From an uncultured Bacteroidaceae bacterium (GTDB lineage: Bacteria; Bacteroidota; Bacteroidia; Bacteroidales; Bacteroidaceae), in assembly GCA_905233765.1 (NCBI GenBank), contig CAJOCU010000001.1:142139-206138 (forward strand): a stretch of 64,000 nt of DNA. Reading direction: 5' to 3'. Below are positions 38,401 through 46,765 of the stretch, piece after piece; position 1 is the first letter of the stretch, and every line of letters begins with the position of its first letter. A program made the position numbers and the translations under genes. The notes under the pieces were generated by a model. It was not told where the DNA came from. It worked only from the letters and a program-made list of their open reading frames with translations, and did not search any database.

Positions 38401-38766
38401 ATCATTTTGCGGAAGGAAGCCGATGGCCGTTCTCTCTACAAGGAAATTATCGGTAAGGACTTCGCAGAGCAGTTCAAACAGTATCGTGAGATGTACTTCA
38501 ACTATGGTTTCGGCGAGACCACGGCGAATCTGATTCAGGTGATTCTTCGCCAGAACAGAGCCGTGAAGGACGAGAAAGGCAAGGAGATCACCATTAAGGG
38601 TGAGGAAATCCTCAAGAATGGCTATACCGCCATTCGCGCCGATCTCCTAAAGGAGCTGAGCCAACAGAGAAAGACCGCGGCTCAACCCGAGGAGAAGCGT
38701 CTGTACAACATCTTCTTTACGATTGTTCGCGAAGAGTTGGAGACTGTCCACGATTTTATTAAATAA
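35497..38766 (+). CDS. Large FtsZ/tubulin-superfamily protein (Tubulin_2-like)
   Basis: 1089 residues from ATG 35497; the frame extends 26 codons upstream but only as an overlap with the VWA gene. The N-terminal third looks like a tubulin-type GTPase: 'FIGIGGSGCQTV' (residues 8-19), 'LFIDTDQRD' (51-59), and the glycine-rich signature 'GSTLGGTGSG' (181-190), equal to the GGGTGSG nucleotide-binding loop of tubulin/FtsZ. The remaining 700 residues are helical and charged, with coiled-coil stretches (about 415-480 and 500-570), far longer than FtsZ (about 400). No membrane segment, so cytoplasmic. It likely polymerises or switches with GTP. The Tubulin_2 assignment is from motif reading, not a search. 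Confidence 0.85.
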   Translation: MANEKHIFIGIGGSGCQTVSQIKSKVYEKRFKEATASKTRLQAMNDSYRFLFIDTDQRDIDEANKRNRESFEQGKVPFISPQTDLINLGRANPQAIYYEAKQDPGTLINKRILEACSPELAVKIPDQPLAFGAGAFRMKSRIAFAHALTDFQNKLQAAISSLNDVKTVGGEDCIIYYWVVGSTLGGTGSGIFNDVLYHVNQIHHQVVGNGDPQLVLTMYMPKVYIDSNSTEEKYTLNAFGVFSELQAFKKMSYEPKQNTVMHRLAFQNDYNLIDSERRYCPFYYLIPIDIQTDKGTSLGTTRTMYRNTAEMLYHLHHGKAGATFRSDIDNYMNDIMERNHEDFLVPMGYVSLQKPQEQFAKYMRTRLKRDILKSWLLCDNEKQAKVEKSEVENLFNILFEELDPNVTTSVAHDLLGNQSKLKEKIANEEIKEKMEEEFEFASISMALSMVEAVFQNEKGDEKRKKYKQMLVDGIWKQAETLIRVHGITYTLNAVQEVRKLLVKKYQDEETGDNSIEKRRNALNAQKTELQELSDEAMKITTMEKITKGNKKQVEEYMQKAAQYVDQFVKLQIDDWSHDLKRDFQNDEKNDELAKLYRHLVSVADKAAEMNRIAVASYGKLATEFGEASMDVTTVYLPMLKTICDGNGWIIGNFFSNLYGKLIEAIPDKEETPIREKMAKNLIDKSVYLNADDKTQAAIDKGEYVIYLDAKEDKEGDDGTQKKQADVRFFANPLLIEKKVSIEKIIDDFLSIVTNIFEMRLHENESIQTLWENKKISSFFAELTNDEKDEVRRSLNPALFFSYNSNRIDVTKKEEHIVFVAGSEELAAEMLGFQKGNPKHRCEKADDENTALVLKSKFGLSLPDYRIYDSIKMVYDKATFREKYHFHHDFAQYLDKLTIDDLPYEVLPQHRTYAKILLLNKFADNLKPLFYKDVYEPEAYTNVLMYSDCDTSFKIAEPEAFGVNPSDGSIILRKEADGRSLYKEIIGKDFAEQFKQYREMYFNYGFGETTANLIQVILRQNRAVKDEKGKEITIKGEEILKNGYTAIRADLLKELSQQRKTAAQPEEKRLYNIFFTIVREELETVHDFIK

Positions 38767-38783
38767 CTAAACAATTCTTCGTA

Positions 38784-41720
38784 ATGTTACCTCTTTGGAT
38801 TATAGACATTACCAGTCAATCAAACCGACAGGGTGCTTTCAAGCACCTTGTCGGCCAAATTGATCACGTTTACCTCGCAGAAACTCTCGTTCGCAAGAAC
38901 CCAGGCGGCATCCCCCCCTGTCCGAATATGACGTTGTCATCAGCCAACGACGCTGTTGACGACACGCCTGTTCTTGACGAACAAGGCGAAACAACCCTGC
39001 TTGCATCTGAGGTGGAGAATGAGTTCATCCCCGATGCCAGTGAAGAGGTGAGTAATGTGCTGACAACCAAAGAGGAAATTGAAGAAGAGGAGCGAAGGGC
39101 TGCACAAAAGAATGCCATCATCCGAGGCGACTATTGGTTCTACACCAATGTCTGTAACTATTTTGAGAATACTGATAAGAATAATGCAGAGGCCGTAGCC
39201 CACTGCTTATATGACTTCCAAAGTGATTTGATTCGCGAAGGCCAGGATTTCATTCAAAAGATCAGGCGTTCCAATGTCAAGCCCTTCCAGACCATCAATA
39301 TCGTAGTCATAGGCGACGTCACAGAGGAGTTTACGCGCATCGTATTCCCCTCTGTGGCCGCCATCCTACAGAAAGAAAAAGGCCGCATTCTTCCACATCA
39401 CATTCACCAAGGAATGGAGATTATGGGAATGCTTTTTGTCCCGTGCGACATCAATGCCAAAGATGTTCGCGAGCGACAGGCCATACAGCGTACTTTAACA
39501 GAAATACAAGTTCAGCACGACGTGACGTCCATCAGGGGATACGACCGGATGCTGATCTACCAGGATGTCCAGAACCGTACAGAATGTACCTACTCCGTCC
39601 TGAATGAGCAGGAACAGGCAGAATATATGCTGCAGTGTCTTGTGCATCTGTACTTAGCCTGCGACAAGACACACCCCCTCATCAGTGGCACTGCGTCAGC
39701 AGACAGCTTCTATCTATCCATGGGCGCGGCTTCGGTGTACTATGACATGAGCATCGAAGACGAAAAAGAACGCATTCGGATTGAGAATGACATCATCCGC
39801 TACTTCAAGGAAAAGGGAGATGCGGAGGTCCCGAGTGCAGGCCTTGCAATGATTAACAGTGAGGAATATGCGCCTTACACTTATTTCCAGAAATTCACTC
39901 CGGATGTGATCGACTTGGAGGATGTTGAACCCAACGACCCATCGCCCTGGCACCCCATACGGAATTTCTTTGAGAAACACCTGAAGAGGTACTATTATCA
40001 CCTATACCTACGTTTCTTCCCCGCAGATTTTTACCACAAAATCGTTGCACAGGTGGAAGAGAAAACGCGAGCCACGCTGGACAAGATTGCAGCCGACAGC
40101 AAGAAGAAATATAAAGATGCTGAGGCGCGGATGCCCTTCCTCCTTCAGAACCTTCTGACGAACATGAAGGCCAACGATGGCGGCTTACCCTTTATCGTTT
40201 CCTCATTAAAGGATATGCAGGCCAAGTTGTCCAATAATCGCAAGGAGATTCGCCCCTATCTGAACCGCGAGTTCTGGCCGTATATTGAGAAGCGAATGAT
40301 GGAAACGCCCCAGGAAGACCCGTTCATCGACTACCATGACGTCTATCTACAGGACCTTCAGGCTAAGAACGAGGGAGCTGGCTGTCTGGCGATGAAAGAA
40401 GAATCCAAGAACCAGCTGAAGAAACTCCTTAGCCATGAGACAACGATGCTGAGCACAATTGCTCAATGTGTCCTAGGCGGTATTATTTTCATCTTCGCAT
40501 TCTTACCGATTCTCGACAGGTTGTCGCCCGATTCCATCAATTTAGGCGACGTGCAGAAATATGCGCTTTTCTGGAGCATCGGACTTTTCTGTATTCCAAT
40601 TCTCATCTACCTCATTAAATACTGGTTATATAACCGTAAGAAAGTAAGAATCATAGAAGTCCTCAAAGCATATTATCTCCACGACGCCTATGCCAGAATC
40701 GCCAATCGCATAGATTCAGAGATCAATACATTCTATGACAAGATGATAGCCTTGTGCGAGGCCTATCTGGGTCGCTGCCAAGCCATCAGGAAAGAGGTCC
40801 TACCCTCTTCAGATAAGATTATCCCCAACGACGAGATACCCAGAACAAAGTTCAATCAGCCTTTGACGGGAGGTTCGTTCGGAGATGGGGAACTCCTACC
40901 ACCTGAGAAGAACGACGACAGTGAAGTGAAAGTGAATTATATCCGCAGAAAGGCCAATTCGTTTCAGAAGTCGGACTATTACCTTCTCATCAATCAATTC
41001 CACAATGATTTTGAGTTCCTGTTCAAAGGAATCTACCTGACAGAGAATTTCATGATCCGCATCAATGAGGAAACCGGAGACGAGGATCTGGTGACAAAGG
41101 CCCAGCAGGAACAAGAGATTGCCGAAGAATGGGAGAAAAACAAGTCGGCTTTCCATCGTAACCTGACGGAGTCCGTGAAGAGCATCATGATCCCACGTCC
41201 CAACCCCACGGTTGGCGACAAGGTTCTCGTCTATTCCCGCAATATGCGCCGGCCGGATATCCTGGAGCCCCTTATCGTCTTTGCGGCTTGCAATGGAGAA
41301 GTCACCTCCACGGCAGACACAGAGTTCGCCGACATTAAAGCCAACAGGGATGAGATTCAAGAGCTTACGAATCTCTTCCTGCCTGTTGCAAACACAAAAT
41401 ACCAGATTGAGAAATACGATGCCTTCTACAAGAAATATATTTTTGTTACACGCTGGCGTAGCTTTGATCACTTCTCGTACAACCGCATCCTGCCCACCGA
41501 AGACTTCGATGAGCATATCCGTTCAGTGCGTGTCTATGAAGACCAATTCGAAAAGGATGTTCAACAAGAGAAGGCTATCAATATCTCATCCATCTCTCTT
41601 TGGGCCCTTTGTCCTGACGACACCTCCTCTGAATGGTTCCGTTTGATTGATGCTCAGGACTTCAAGGAAGCTTTTGAGATGCGAGAGACCTATAGAAAAA
41701 TTTTGAATCAAAACGATTAA
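38784..41720 (+). CDS. Large two-helix membrane protein, unrecognised, in the tubulin-like locus
   Basis: 978 residues; I do not recognise the family. No signal peptide: it begins 'MLPLWIIDITSQSNR'. About 550 N-terminal residues are soluble and mostly acidic (a Glu-rich stretch near 85-110), then two membrane helices (about 555-580 and 592-615) connected by a short loop, then about 360 charged residues. With both termini on the same side, and both lacking export signals, a cytoplasmic location of the two large soluble parts is most likely. It lies 17 bases after the tubulin-like gene and 12 bases before the next, so it is surely co-expressed; it could be the membrane receptor for the polymer. 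Confidence 0.8.
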   Translation: MLPLWIIDITSQSNRQGAFKHLVGQIDHVYLAETLVRKNPGGIPPCPNMTLSSANDAVDDTPVLDEQGETTLLASEVENEFIPDASEEVSNVLTTKEEIEEEERRAAQKNAIIRGDYWFYTNVCNYFENTDKNNAEAVAHCLYDFQSDLIREGQDFIQKIRRSNVKPFQTINIVVIGDVTEEFTRIVFPSVAAILQKEKGRILPHHIHQGMEIMGMLFVPCDINAKDVRERQAIQRTLTEIQVQHDVTSIRGYDRMLIYQDVQNRTECTYSVLNEQEQAEYMLQCLVHLYLACDKTHPLISGTASADSFYLSMGAASVYYDMSIEDEKERIRIENDIIRYFKEKGDAEVPSAGLAMINSEEYAPYTYFQKFTPDVIDLEDVEPNDPSPWHPIRNFFEKHLKRYYYHLYLRFFPADFYHKIVAQVEEKTRATLDKIAADSKKKYKDAEARMPFLLQNLLTNMKANDGGLPFIVSSLKDMQAKLSNNRKEIRPYLNREFWPYIEKRMMETPQEDPFIDYHDVYLQDLQAKNEGAGCLAMKEESKNQLKKLLSHETTMLSTIAQCVLGGIIFIFAFLPILDRLSPDSINLGDVQKYALFWSIGLFCIPILIYLIKYWLYNRKKVRIIEVLKAYYLHDAYARIANRIDSEINTFYDKMIALCEAYLGRCQAIRKEVLPSSDKIIPNDEIPRTKFNQPLTGGSFGDGELLPPEKNDDSEVKVNYIRRKANSFQKSDYYLLINQFHNDFEFLFKGIYLTENFMIRINEETGDEDLVTKAQQEQEIAEEWEKNKSAFHRNLTESVKSIMIPRPNPTVGDKVLVYSRNMRRPDILEPLIVFAACNGEVTSTADTEFADIKANRDEIQELTNLFLPVANTKYQIEKYDAFYKKYIFVTRWRSFDHFSYNRILPTEDFDEHIRSVRVYEDQFEKDVQQEKAINISSISLWALCPDDTSSEWFRLIDAQDFKEAFEMRETYRKILNQND

Positions 41721-41732
41721 TCATACCACGAG

Positions 41733-44621
41733 ATGTTCGATACTACGATTGTCCTATATATCATTGTCGGCTGGTGCCTGGTTCTGCTCTTCCAGGCTAT
41801 TCTTCGATGGCTCAAAGTCAGAGCTTGGATTACCACCAAGACGAATAAGGGCCTCATGACCGAAGTCGGTTATTTGGAGTATAATAAAGGTGAGGCTTCT
41901 GAAGTGTTTCTCTCGGGCGGTTCCAGAACACCTATCGGGCGTGTCATCATTGGTGAATCCAGAGACCGGAATGGTTATGTGGAAATCCTCAGCAGCAGCT
42001 ACGATGAGGCCTCTGGCAAACCTTCTTATCGCCCATGCGGATATATAGGACCCGATGGCTATATCTACAAGAAGATAGGAAAAGGTCGGCGTCCGGAGAA
42101 AATCGGTTACACAGCACGTCCCTCAAATCCCAATATGCCTACATCTGTGGGCGAGCGTACTTGGAAGACGCTCTGGTTGAGATGTACGCTCAATGCTTAC
42201 CTAGGCGCTCCTCTGGCCACCGAGGACGCCGTTCCTGAAAAGACTCTAAAAAAGACGGATAAGATAACAGGCATCGGCAATGACACCGATGCAGATGTGC
42301 CCGCACAGGTTCCTTCAGAAAAACCTGCCGAAGAGCCAGTTGAGGTCCCCGCAGAGGCTCCTGTTGAAGTTCCCGCAGAAGCACCTGTAGAGGAATCCTC
42401 AGAAGTGCCTGCCGAAACGCCAACAGAGGAACCGACAGAGACACCAACTGAAGCTCCAGAAGAGTCCACTCCTGAAGAGCCCGCTCCTGAAGAGTCTAAT
42501 CCAGAGGACACAACACCTGCCCCACCCGAGGAGACAGATCAAAAAGAAAAGAAAAAGAAGTCAAAGAAGGATTCAGGAGCCAATAAGCCCTTCGCCATTT
42601 GCAGCCATTGGGGTTTCCATAACTCCAAGAAGGACGAATTATCTCCTGAGAGCCGAGCCTGTGCTTTTGCCTTGTTCTTCCACTTATACAATAAGAACAA
42701 CTACTCCGAGTACTACAAAGAGCAGCCTTATGGATGGGCCGATACTGCCCTCTTGACATCCTTCGTCTATAGCCTGCTCTACCTCGTTGGCTATGTCCTT
42801 GTCACCTTTGTGTTTAAGAAGACCTTGATTGGCGCAAACGAGCTCCTAGCCTACGAGTTCATCGCATTCTATTTCCTCCTGTGGGCTTTGGTCAGACAGC
42901 TGAAGATCTATTCCATAGAAAGCCTGGATACGATTCAGCCTAAGCTGGACCTTTTCAACAAGACGCTCGGCCACAAATGGTATGACTACGCCATCATCTT
43001 CCTAGGAATCCTCGCCCTGGTATTCATCTATGATTACTATCAGAGCTTTGATTGGATGCCGCTGATTGTCGCTATTCTCCTTGGAATCATTATTAATCTC
43101 TTCTGCAAATCAGCCCATACCCCATGGGTCATCAGAAACACCTTCATTGACAACGATGAACTTGAAGAAGAGGAGGAAGAGGAGCCGAAGAACCCGGATG
43201 GCGATATCGCTCGCAGCTACGATTGGGACTTGGATTCCAGAGTAAGCGATCAGAAGCTTCATGGAAATCTGACGTTATACTTTACGGCAGCAACCATTAC
43301 AGACCTTCGACAGCTGAATCCCTTTTTCGATCAGTTAAAGGAGAAGTCTGATAAGGACTACATTCTGGATATGTTCCACTACATGAAGGAACATAAATCC
43401 TTGCTCGCACGACTGAGGTATATCGTGTTTAACATCGAAAAGATGTGCGACAAGCACAGCTTGCATGAACTCGACAGGATACAATTCATCTTGGACTTTG
43501 TGCAGGAACCCAATATCAAGTTCTGCATGAATAAAGACAGCGAAAGTATCAATCGCTTCAAAGATTACATTCGCTTCCCCGACGAGACGCTCTTTGACAA
43601 AGAGGGAGACAGCAACAGCAAGGCCCTGCTCGCTGCCATGCTCTTCCACCTGATGAAGCACAATGTTCTTTATCTACACTCTCGCACGCAAGAACACGCA
43701 GCTATCGGTGTAGAGGTACAGTCGGATTGGCTTCAGAAGCTAGGTCCGAAAGAGACGACCGACGAAATGACAATGGAATTTAACGGCAAGAAGTATATCT
43801 TCTGTGAAACGACCGGCGACACCCTAAGGATCATCGACGTGATGAAGGGGATGAGATTCGAGGATTTCGAGGAGAAGGTAGAATTACCCGTTATTGAAGA
43901 TGATGTCGATGACACCAATATGACCGACATCCAAGAAACGCGCCTCTACAACTGGGATCTGGATTCTGAGTTAGGGAACCAGTTGCACGGCTCGTTTACG
44001 TTGGATTTCTACAAGAATGATATTGTCAACCTACGAGAACAGAATCCCTTCAACACCTACGGAGAAGACAGCTCAACCTACGAACAGAACATCCGTAAGA
44101 TATTTGACTTCATGTGGCAAGACGAGGCACACTCCGAGAACATTAGGGCCATTGCACGCTACATCAAGGAGAGTGTCAATAAGGCGGGCCTGCCCGAACT
44201 TGATCTCGTACAGTTTGCCTTAGACTTTGCCCAAGCGCCCAATATCACTTATTGCATTGACGAAAACAGCGAAGGCATTAACTTCGCCAAAGAGTATATG
44301 CGATTCCCCGATGAGGTGCTGTATGATAAAGAAGGCGATTGCGACTGCAAGTCATCGCTCACAGCAGCACTCTTCCATGAGCTGGGCTACAATGTCCTGG
44401 TCATGCTGTCCAAGAAGCTCGGACATGCCGCCATCGGCATCGAATGCAAGGATGAATGGCTCGAAGAGATAGATGCCGAAGAACCAGACCACGTACTACG
44501 CGAGTACAATGGCAAGCGTTATCTCTATTGCGAGACGACAGGTGACGGTTTCAAGATTGGGCATATCAAAGACGACGATTCCATCCAAGATTTTGAAACC
44601 ATCGTAGAGCTGTCGGCTTAA
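41733..44621 (+). CDS. Membrane protein with Pro/Glu repeat and tandem transglutaminase-like domains
   Basis: 962 residues. Layout: N-terminal helix (about 5-27); soluble region; Pro/Glu/Ala/Val repeat of the 'VPAEAPVE' type (about 190-265); lysine-rich patch; four membrane helices (about 335-465); then two homologous domains (about 494-720 and 739-962), each opening with 'Y-x-WDLDS'. In the second, 'DKEGDCDCKSSLTAALFHEL' (C870), 'GHAAIGI' (H898) and 'CETTGDGFKIG' (D938) fit the Cys-His-Asp triad of transglutaminase/papain-like folds. In the first the Cys position is Ser (S627, 'KEGDSNSKALLAAML') while H655 and 'ETTGD' remain. So one domain seems active and one a degenerate copy. Could be a protease or cross-linking enzyme; the substrate is unknown. 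Confidence 0.78.
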   Translation: MFDTTIVLYIIVGWCLVLLFQAILRWLKVRAWITTKTNKGLMTEVGYLEYNKGEASEVFLSGGSRTPIGRVIIGESRDRNGYVEILSSSYDEASGKPSYRPCGYIGPDGYIYKKIGKGRRPEKIGYTARPSNPNMPTSVGERTWKTLWLRCTLNAYLGAPLATEDAVPEKTLKKTDKITGIGNDTDADVPAQVPSEKPAEEPVEVPAEAPVEVPAEAPVEESSEVPAETPTEEPTETPTEAPEESTPEEPAPEESNPEDTTPAPPEETDQKEKKKKSKKDSGANKPFAICSHWGFHNSKKDELSPESRACAFALFFHLYNKNNYSEYYKEQPYGWADTALLTSFVYSLLYLVGYVLVTFVFKKTLIGANELLAYEFIAFYFLLWALVRQLKIYSIESLDTIQPKLDLFNKTLGHKWYDYAIIFLGILALVFIYDYYQSFDWMPLIVAILLGIIINLFCKSAHTPWVIRNTFIDNDELEEEEEEEPKNPDGDIARSYDWDLDSRVSDQKLHGNLTLYFTAATITDLRQLNPFFDQLKEKSDKDYILDMFHYMKEHKSLLARLRYIVFNIEKMCDKHSLHELDRIQFILDFVQEPNIKFCMNKDSESINRFKDYIRFPDETLFDKEGDSNSKALLAAMLFHLMKHNVLYLHSRTQEHAAIGVEVQSDWLQKLGPKETTDEMTMEFNGKKYIFCETTGDTLRIIDVMKGMRFEDFEEKVELPVIEDDVDDTNMTDIQETRLYNWDLDSELGNQLHGSFTLDFYKNDIVNLREQNPFNTYGEDSSTYEQNIRKIFDFMWQDEAHSENIRAIARYIKESVNKAGLPELDLVQFALDFAQAPNITYCIDENSEGINFAKEYMRFPDEVLYDKEGDCDCKSSLTAALFHELGYNVLVMLSKKLGHAAIGIECKDEWLEEIDAEEPDHVLREYNGKRYLYCETTGDGFKIGHIKDDDSIQDFETIVELSA

Positions 44622-44666
44622 TGAGGGGGAAAACCTTTTATTGCAACATCACTAAAAATTTATATT

Positions 44667-45044
44667 ATGAAGACGAAAGCATTATCGTTTTTGGCCATCC
44701 TCTTGATGGTTATTACCCTGACCTCTTGCCAGACCAAGGAAGAGCAGGTGCTTGGTAAAATGGAGAATCTTGCTGAGCGCGTTGAGAAGAACGCCGACAA
44801 CTTCGACAATGAGGAGTGGGAAGCGGTCTTCAAGGAGTATGCCCAGCTGCAGGAAGAAGCAACCAAGTGCGAGTTCTCCCAAGAACAGTTCAAAGAGCTC
44901 GGACGCATCGAAGCCAAACTGACAGCAACCCTGACCACCGAGCGTGCCAAGAGCTATGGCCGTGATTTCGGCAATATCCTCAATAGCGGTAAAGACCTTG
45001 TTGACGGCTTTATCGAAGGCCTCTCGGATGCTGCGAAGGAATAA
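44667..45044 (+). CDS. Small helical lipoprotein of the tubulin-like locus (DUF6565-like)
   Basis: 125 residues. Lipoprotein signal MKTKALSFLAILLMVITL followed by TSC, lipidated C21. The mature part is almost wholly helical and acidic ('LGKMENLAERVEKN', 'FDNEEWEAVFKEYAQLQEEA'), fitting a short coiled-coil or three-helix bundle. It resembles small Bacteroidales lipoproteins that I recall as DUF6565, but this is a loose match. Being 45 bases after the transglutaminase-like gene and 11 before the channel-like gene, it is likely the periplasmic or outer membrane component of the same system. Confidence 0.75.
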   Translation: MKTKALSFLAILLMVITLTSCQTKEEQVLGKMENLAERVEKNADNFDNEEWEAVFKEYAQLQEEATKCEFSQEQFKELGRIEAKLTATLTTERAKSYGRDFGNILNSGKDLVDGFIEGLSDAAKE

Positions 45045-45055
45045 GAATACCACGA

Positions 45056-46693
45056 ATGATGTCAAAGAATGTCCAGCTGAATAGCTTTTCACTTTTCTTC
45101 CGAGCCTTCGGTAAGACCAAGCACGAGATGGGGGTCTCCGTGCAAGTGTTGGTTGTGATTACATTCGCGCTGTCCATTATCCTTTATGTCGTTGAACACA
45201 TCGCTCAGCCAGAGGTCTATCACAGCATTTGGGACAGTGTCCTGTGGTCGTTCATGCAGTATATCGGCGATCCAGGAAACTTTGCCGACTTCCAACCCAT
45301 CACCATTGCCGGACGCATTATTGCCGCTATCATAGGCATCATCGGGATAGCTATCTTTGCAGTCCCCGCCGGTCTTATCGGTTCCGGGTTCATGGATGCC
45401 ATTGCCGAAAACAAGAAGGAACGTGAGATGGAGGAAGCCAGTGTTGTCCTACATAAGCGTTTCCGTAGAACGGCACAGAGCAGTTCCTGGTATCTGAACG
45501 AAGAGGGATTAAAAAGGTGTTATAAATTCGTGGATCGGTATCAATCGATGGTCTATCTTCAAATCAAGACTGGGATGAGTACAGAACGACTCATGGAGAC
45601 CATCCAATACTGTCCGGATTTTCGATTAGCCAACATGGCATCAACCCAGTCGGGGGTCGCTCAAAATGAGCGCATCGATCGTTTGGTAGTCGTTAATTTC
45701 CCTCTCAACACAGAGTATGGTTGCTGCCTTGACAGAGGGTCCAATGTTACCATTGTTGCACCTGCGGCCTTGTCAGAGATGGCAACCGGAAACGCGGCAT
45801 TTTCTCTTGCAGCCATGGGCGGTTTCAACTATGTAAGCCGTGAACTGACACCTAACCCCGAGGACTCATTCGGTTTCTACACCATGAGTAAGGATAGTCT
45901 GGATTTGATGGGGGACTATGACAAGAAGGAGGATGTAGAATCACAAGCTCTACATTTCATGCACGACCTGGCCCAATTCAAACAAAGAAGCGAGGACCGA
46001 GGCGAGAAGCATTGGTTTATCTTTATACTTTCTACGACAAAGACAAAGGATTGTCAAGTTCATTTCTGGCGATTGGCCACAGACAAGAAAAAAGAGATGG
46101 CCAACCGCATCACAGGCAAGACACGCGAATATGGCAGCACCGTACTTTTGGAAGACGAGGAAAAGCTCCAACAGATTTTCCTGGATGTGCAAAGCGCCCT
46201 TAGCCAGCGCACAGTTACGGTCCGAGAGGCAGAACAGGGCATCGTCGCACAAATCGATAATTGCGACCTATGGAAAGGCCTCAACACCTCCAATATCATG
46301 TGTCGGCTGGGAGGCGGCATCGACAGCAACGCCCTGACGATACGCTTTGGTTACGAGGTCATCCTCGCCAGCAATTCTCATCTGTTGGTGATGAAGGATA
46401 TAGCCGATGCCATTAAGAGGCAGATTGAGCCTGACCGCGAGATTCCCGAAGAAGCAAAGAGATGTTATTTGGAAGACGGCGACGGCTTTGCCGATAAATA
46501 CGGAGAGGAAAAAATCTTCTTGCGTTCACCCCAGGCACTGAAAGAGATGATTCGCAAAGGAAATGAATATGCCCGCGAGAAGTTCGAGCACCTGGACCTT
46601 GAAGGTAAGGCACAGGGCGACTACGCCGAACATCATCGCCCATCATTCTGGAAAAGGGTTACTGTCTCAAATAGGGCTTTTATAATATTGTGA
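45056..46693 (+). CDS. K+-channel-like two-helix pore protein with large cytoplasmic domain and altered filter
   Basis: 545 residues (ATG 45056 or 45059). Two membrane helices (about 27-48 and 83-115) enclose a pore-like loop. The inner helix 'IGIAIFAVPAGLIGSGF' is very like that of voltage-gated K+ channels, but the selectivity filter TVGYGD is replaced by 'MQYIGDPG' (Y69-D72), followed by an insertion. A soluble domain of about 420 residues follows; I do not recognise it. It may be a channel of changed selectivity or a non-conducting sensor. It is the last gene of the operon starting at 33866, with an 11-base gap to the lipoprotein gene. Confidence 0.75.
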   Translation: MMSKNVQLNSFSLFFRAFGKTKHEMGVSVQVLVVITFALSIILYVVEHIAQPEVYHSIWDSVLWSFMQYIGDPGNFADFQPITIAGRIIAAIIGIIGIAIFAVPAGLIGSGFMDAIAENKKEREMEEASVVLHKRFRRTAQSSSWYLNEEGLKRCYKFVDRYQSMVYLQIKTGMSTERLMETIQYCPDFRLANMASTQSGVAQNERIDRLVVVNFPLNTEYGCCLDRGSNVTIVAPAALSEMATGNAAFSLAAMGGFNYVSRELTPNPEDSFGFYTMSKDSLDLMGDYDKKEDVESQALHFMHDLAQFKQRSEDRGEKHWFIFILSTTKTKDCQVHFWRLATDKKKEMANRITGKTREYGSTVLLEDEEKLQQIFLDVQSALSQRTVTVREAEQGIVAQIDNCDLWKGLNTSNIMCRLGGGIDSNALTIRFGYEVILASNSHLLVMKDIADAIKRQIEPDREIPEEAKRCYLEDGDGFADKYGEEKIFLRSPQALKEMIRKGNEYAREKFEHLDLEGKAQGDYAEHHRPSFWKRVTVSNRAFIIL

Positions 46694-46730
46694 AAAATAG
46701 AGTTGATCGCAGGTGTTTCGCAAAGAATTG

Positions 46731-46738
46731 TATCTTTG
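46731..46738 (+). promoter_or_regulatory. -7 box for the Kv-type channel gene
   Basis: TATCTTTG, perfect consensus, 28 bases before ATG 46766. It suggests that this channel is transcribed separately from the operon before it, although no terminator is seen between. Confidence 0.65.
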
Positions 46739-46765
46739 CCTTGTAAGAAATAGTGAATTCATAAT

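Noticed and set aside
42330..42530. Repeated GCTCCTGTTGAAG-like units considered as CRISPR or minisatellite
   Set aside because: They are codons of a Pro/Glu-rich protein linker with drifting units and no spacers of equal length.
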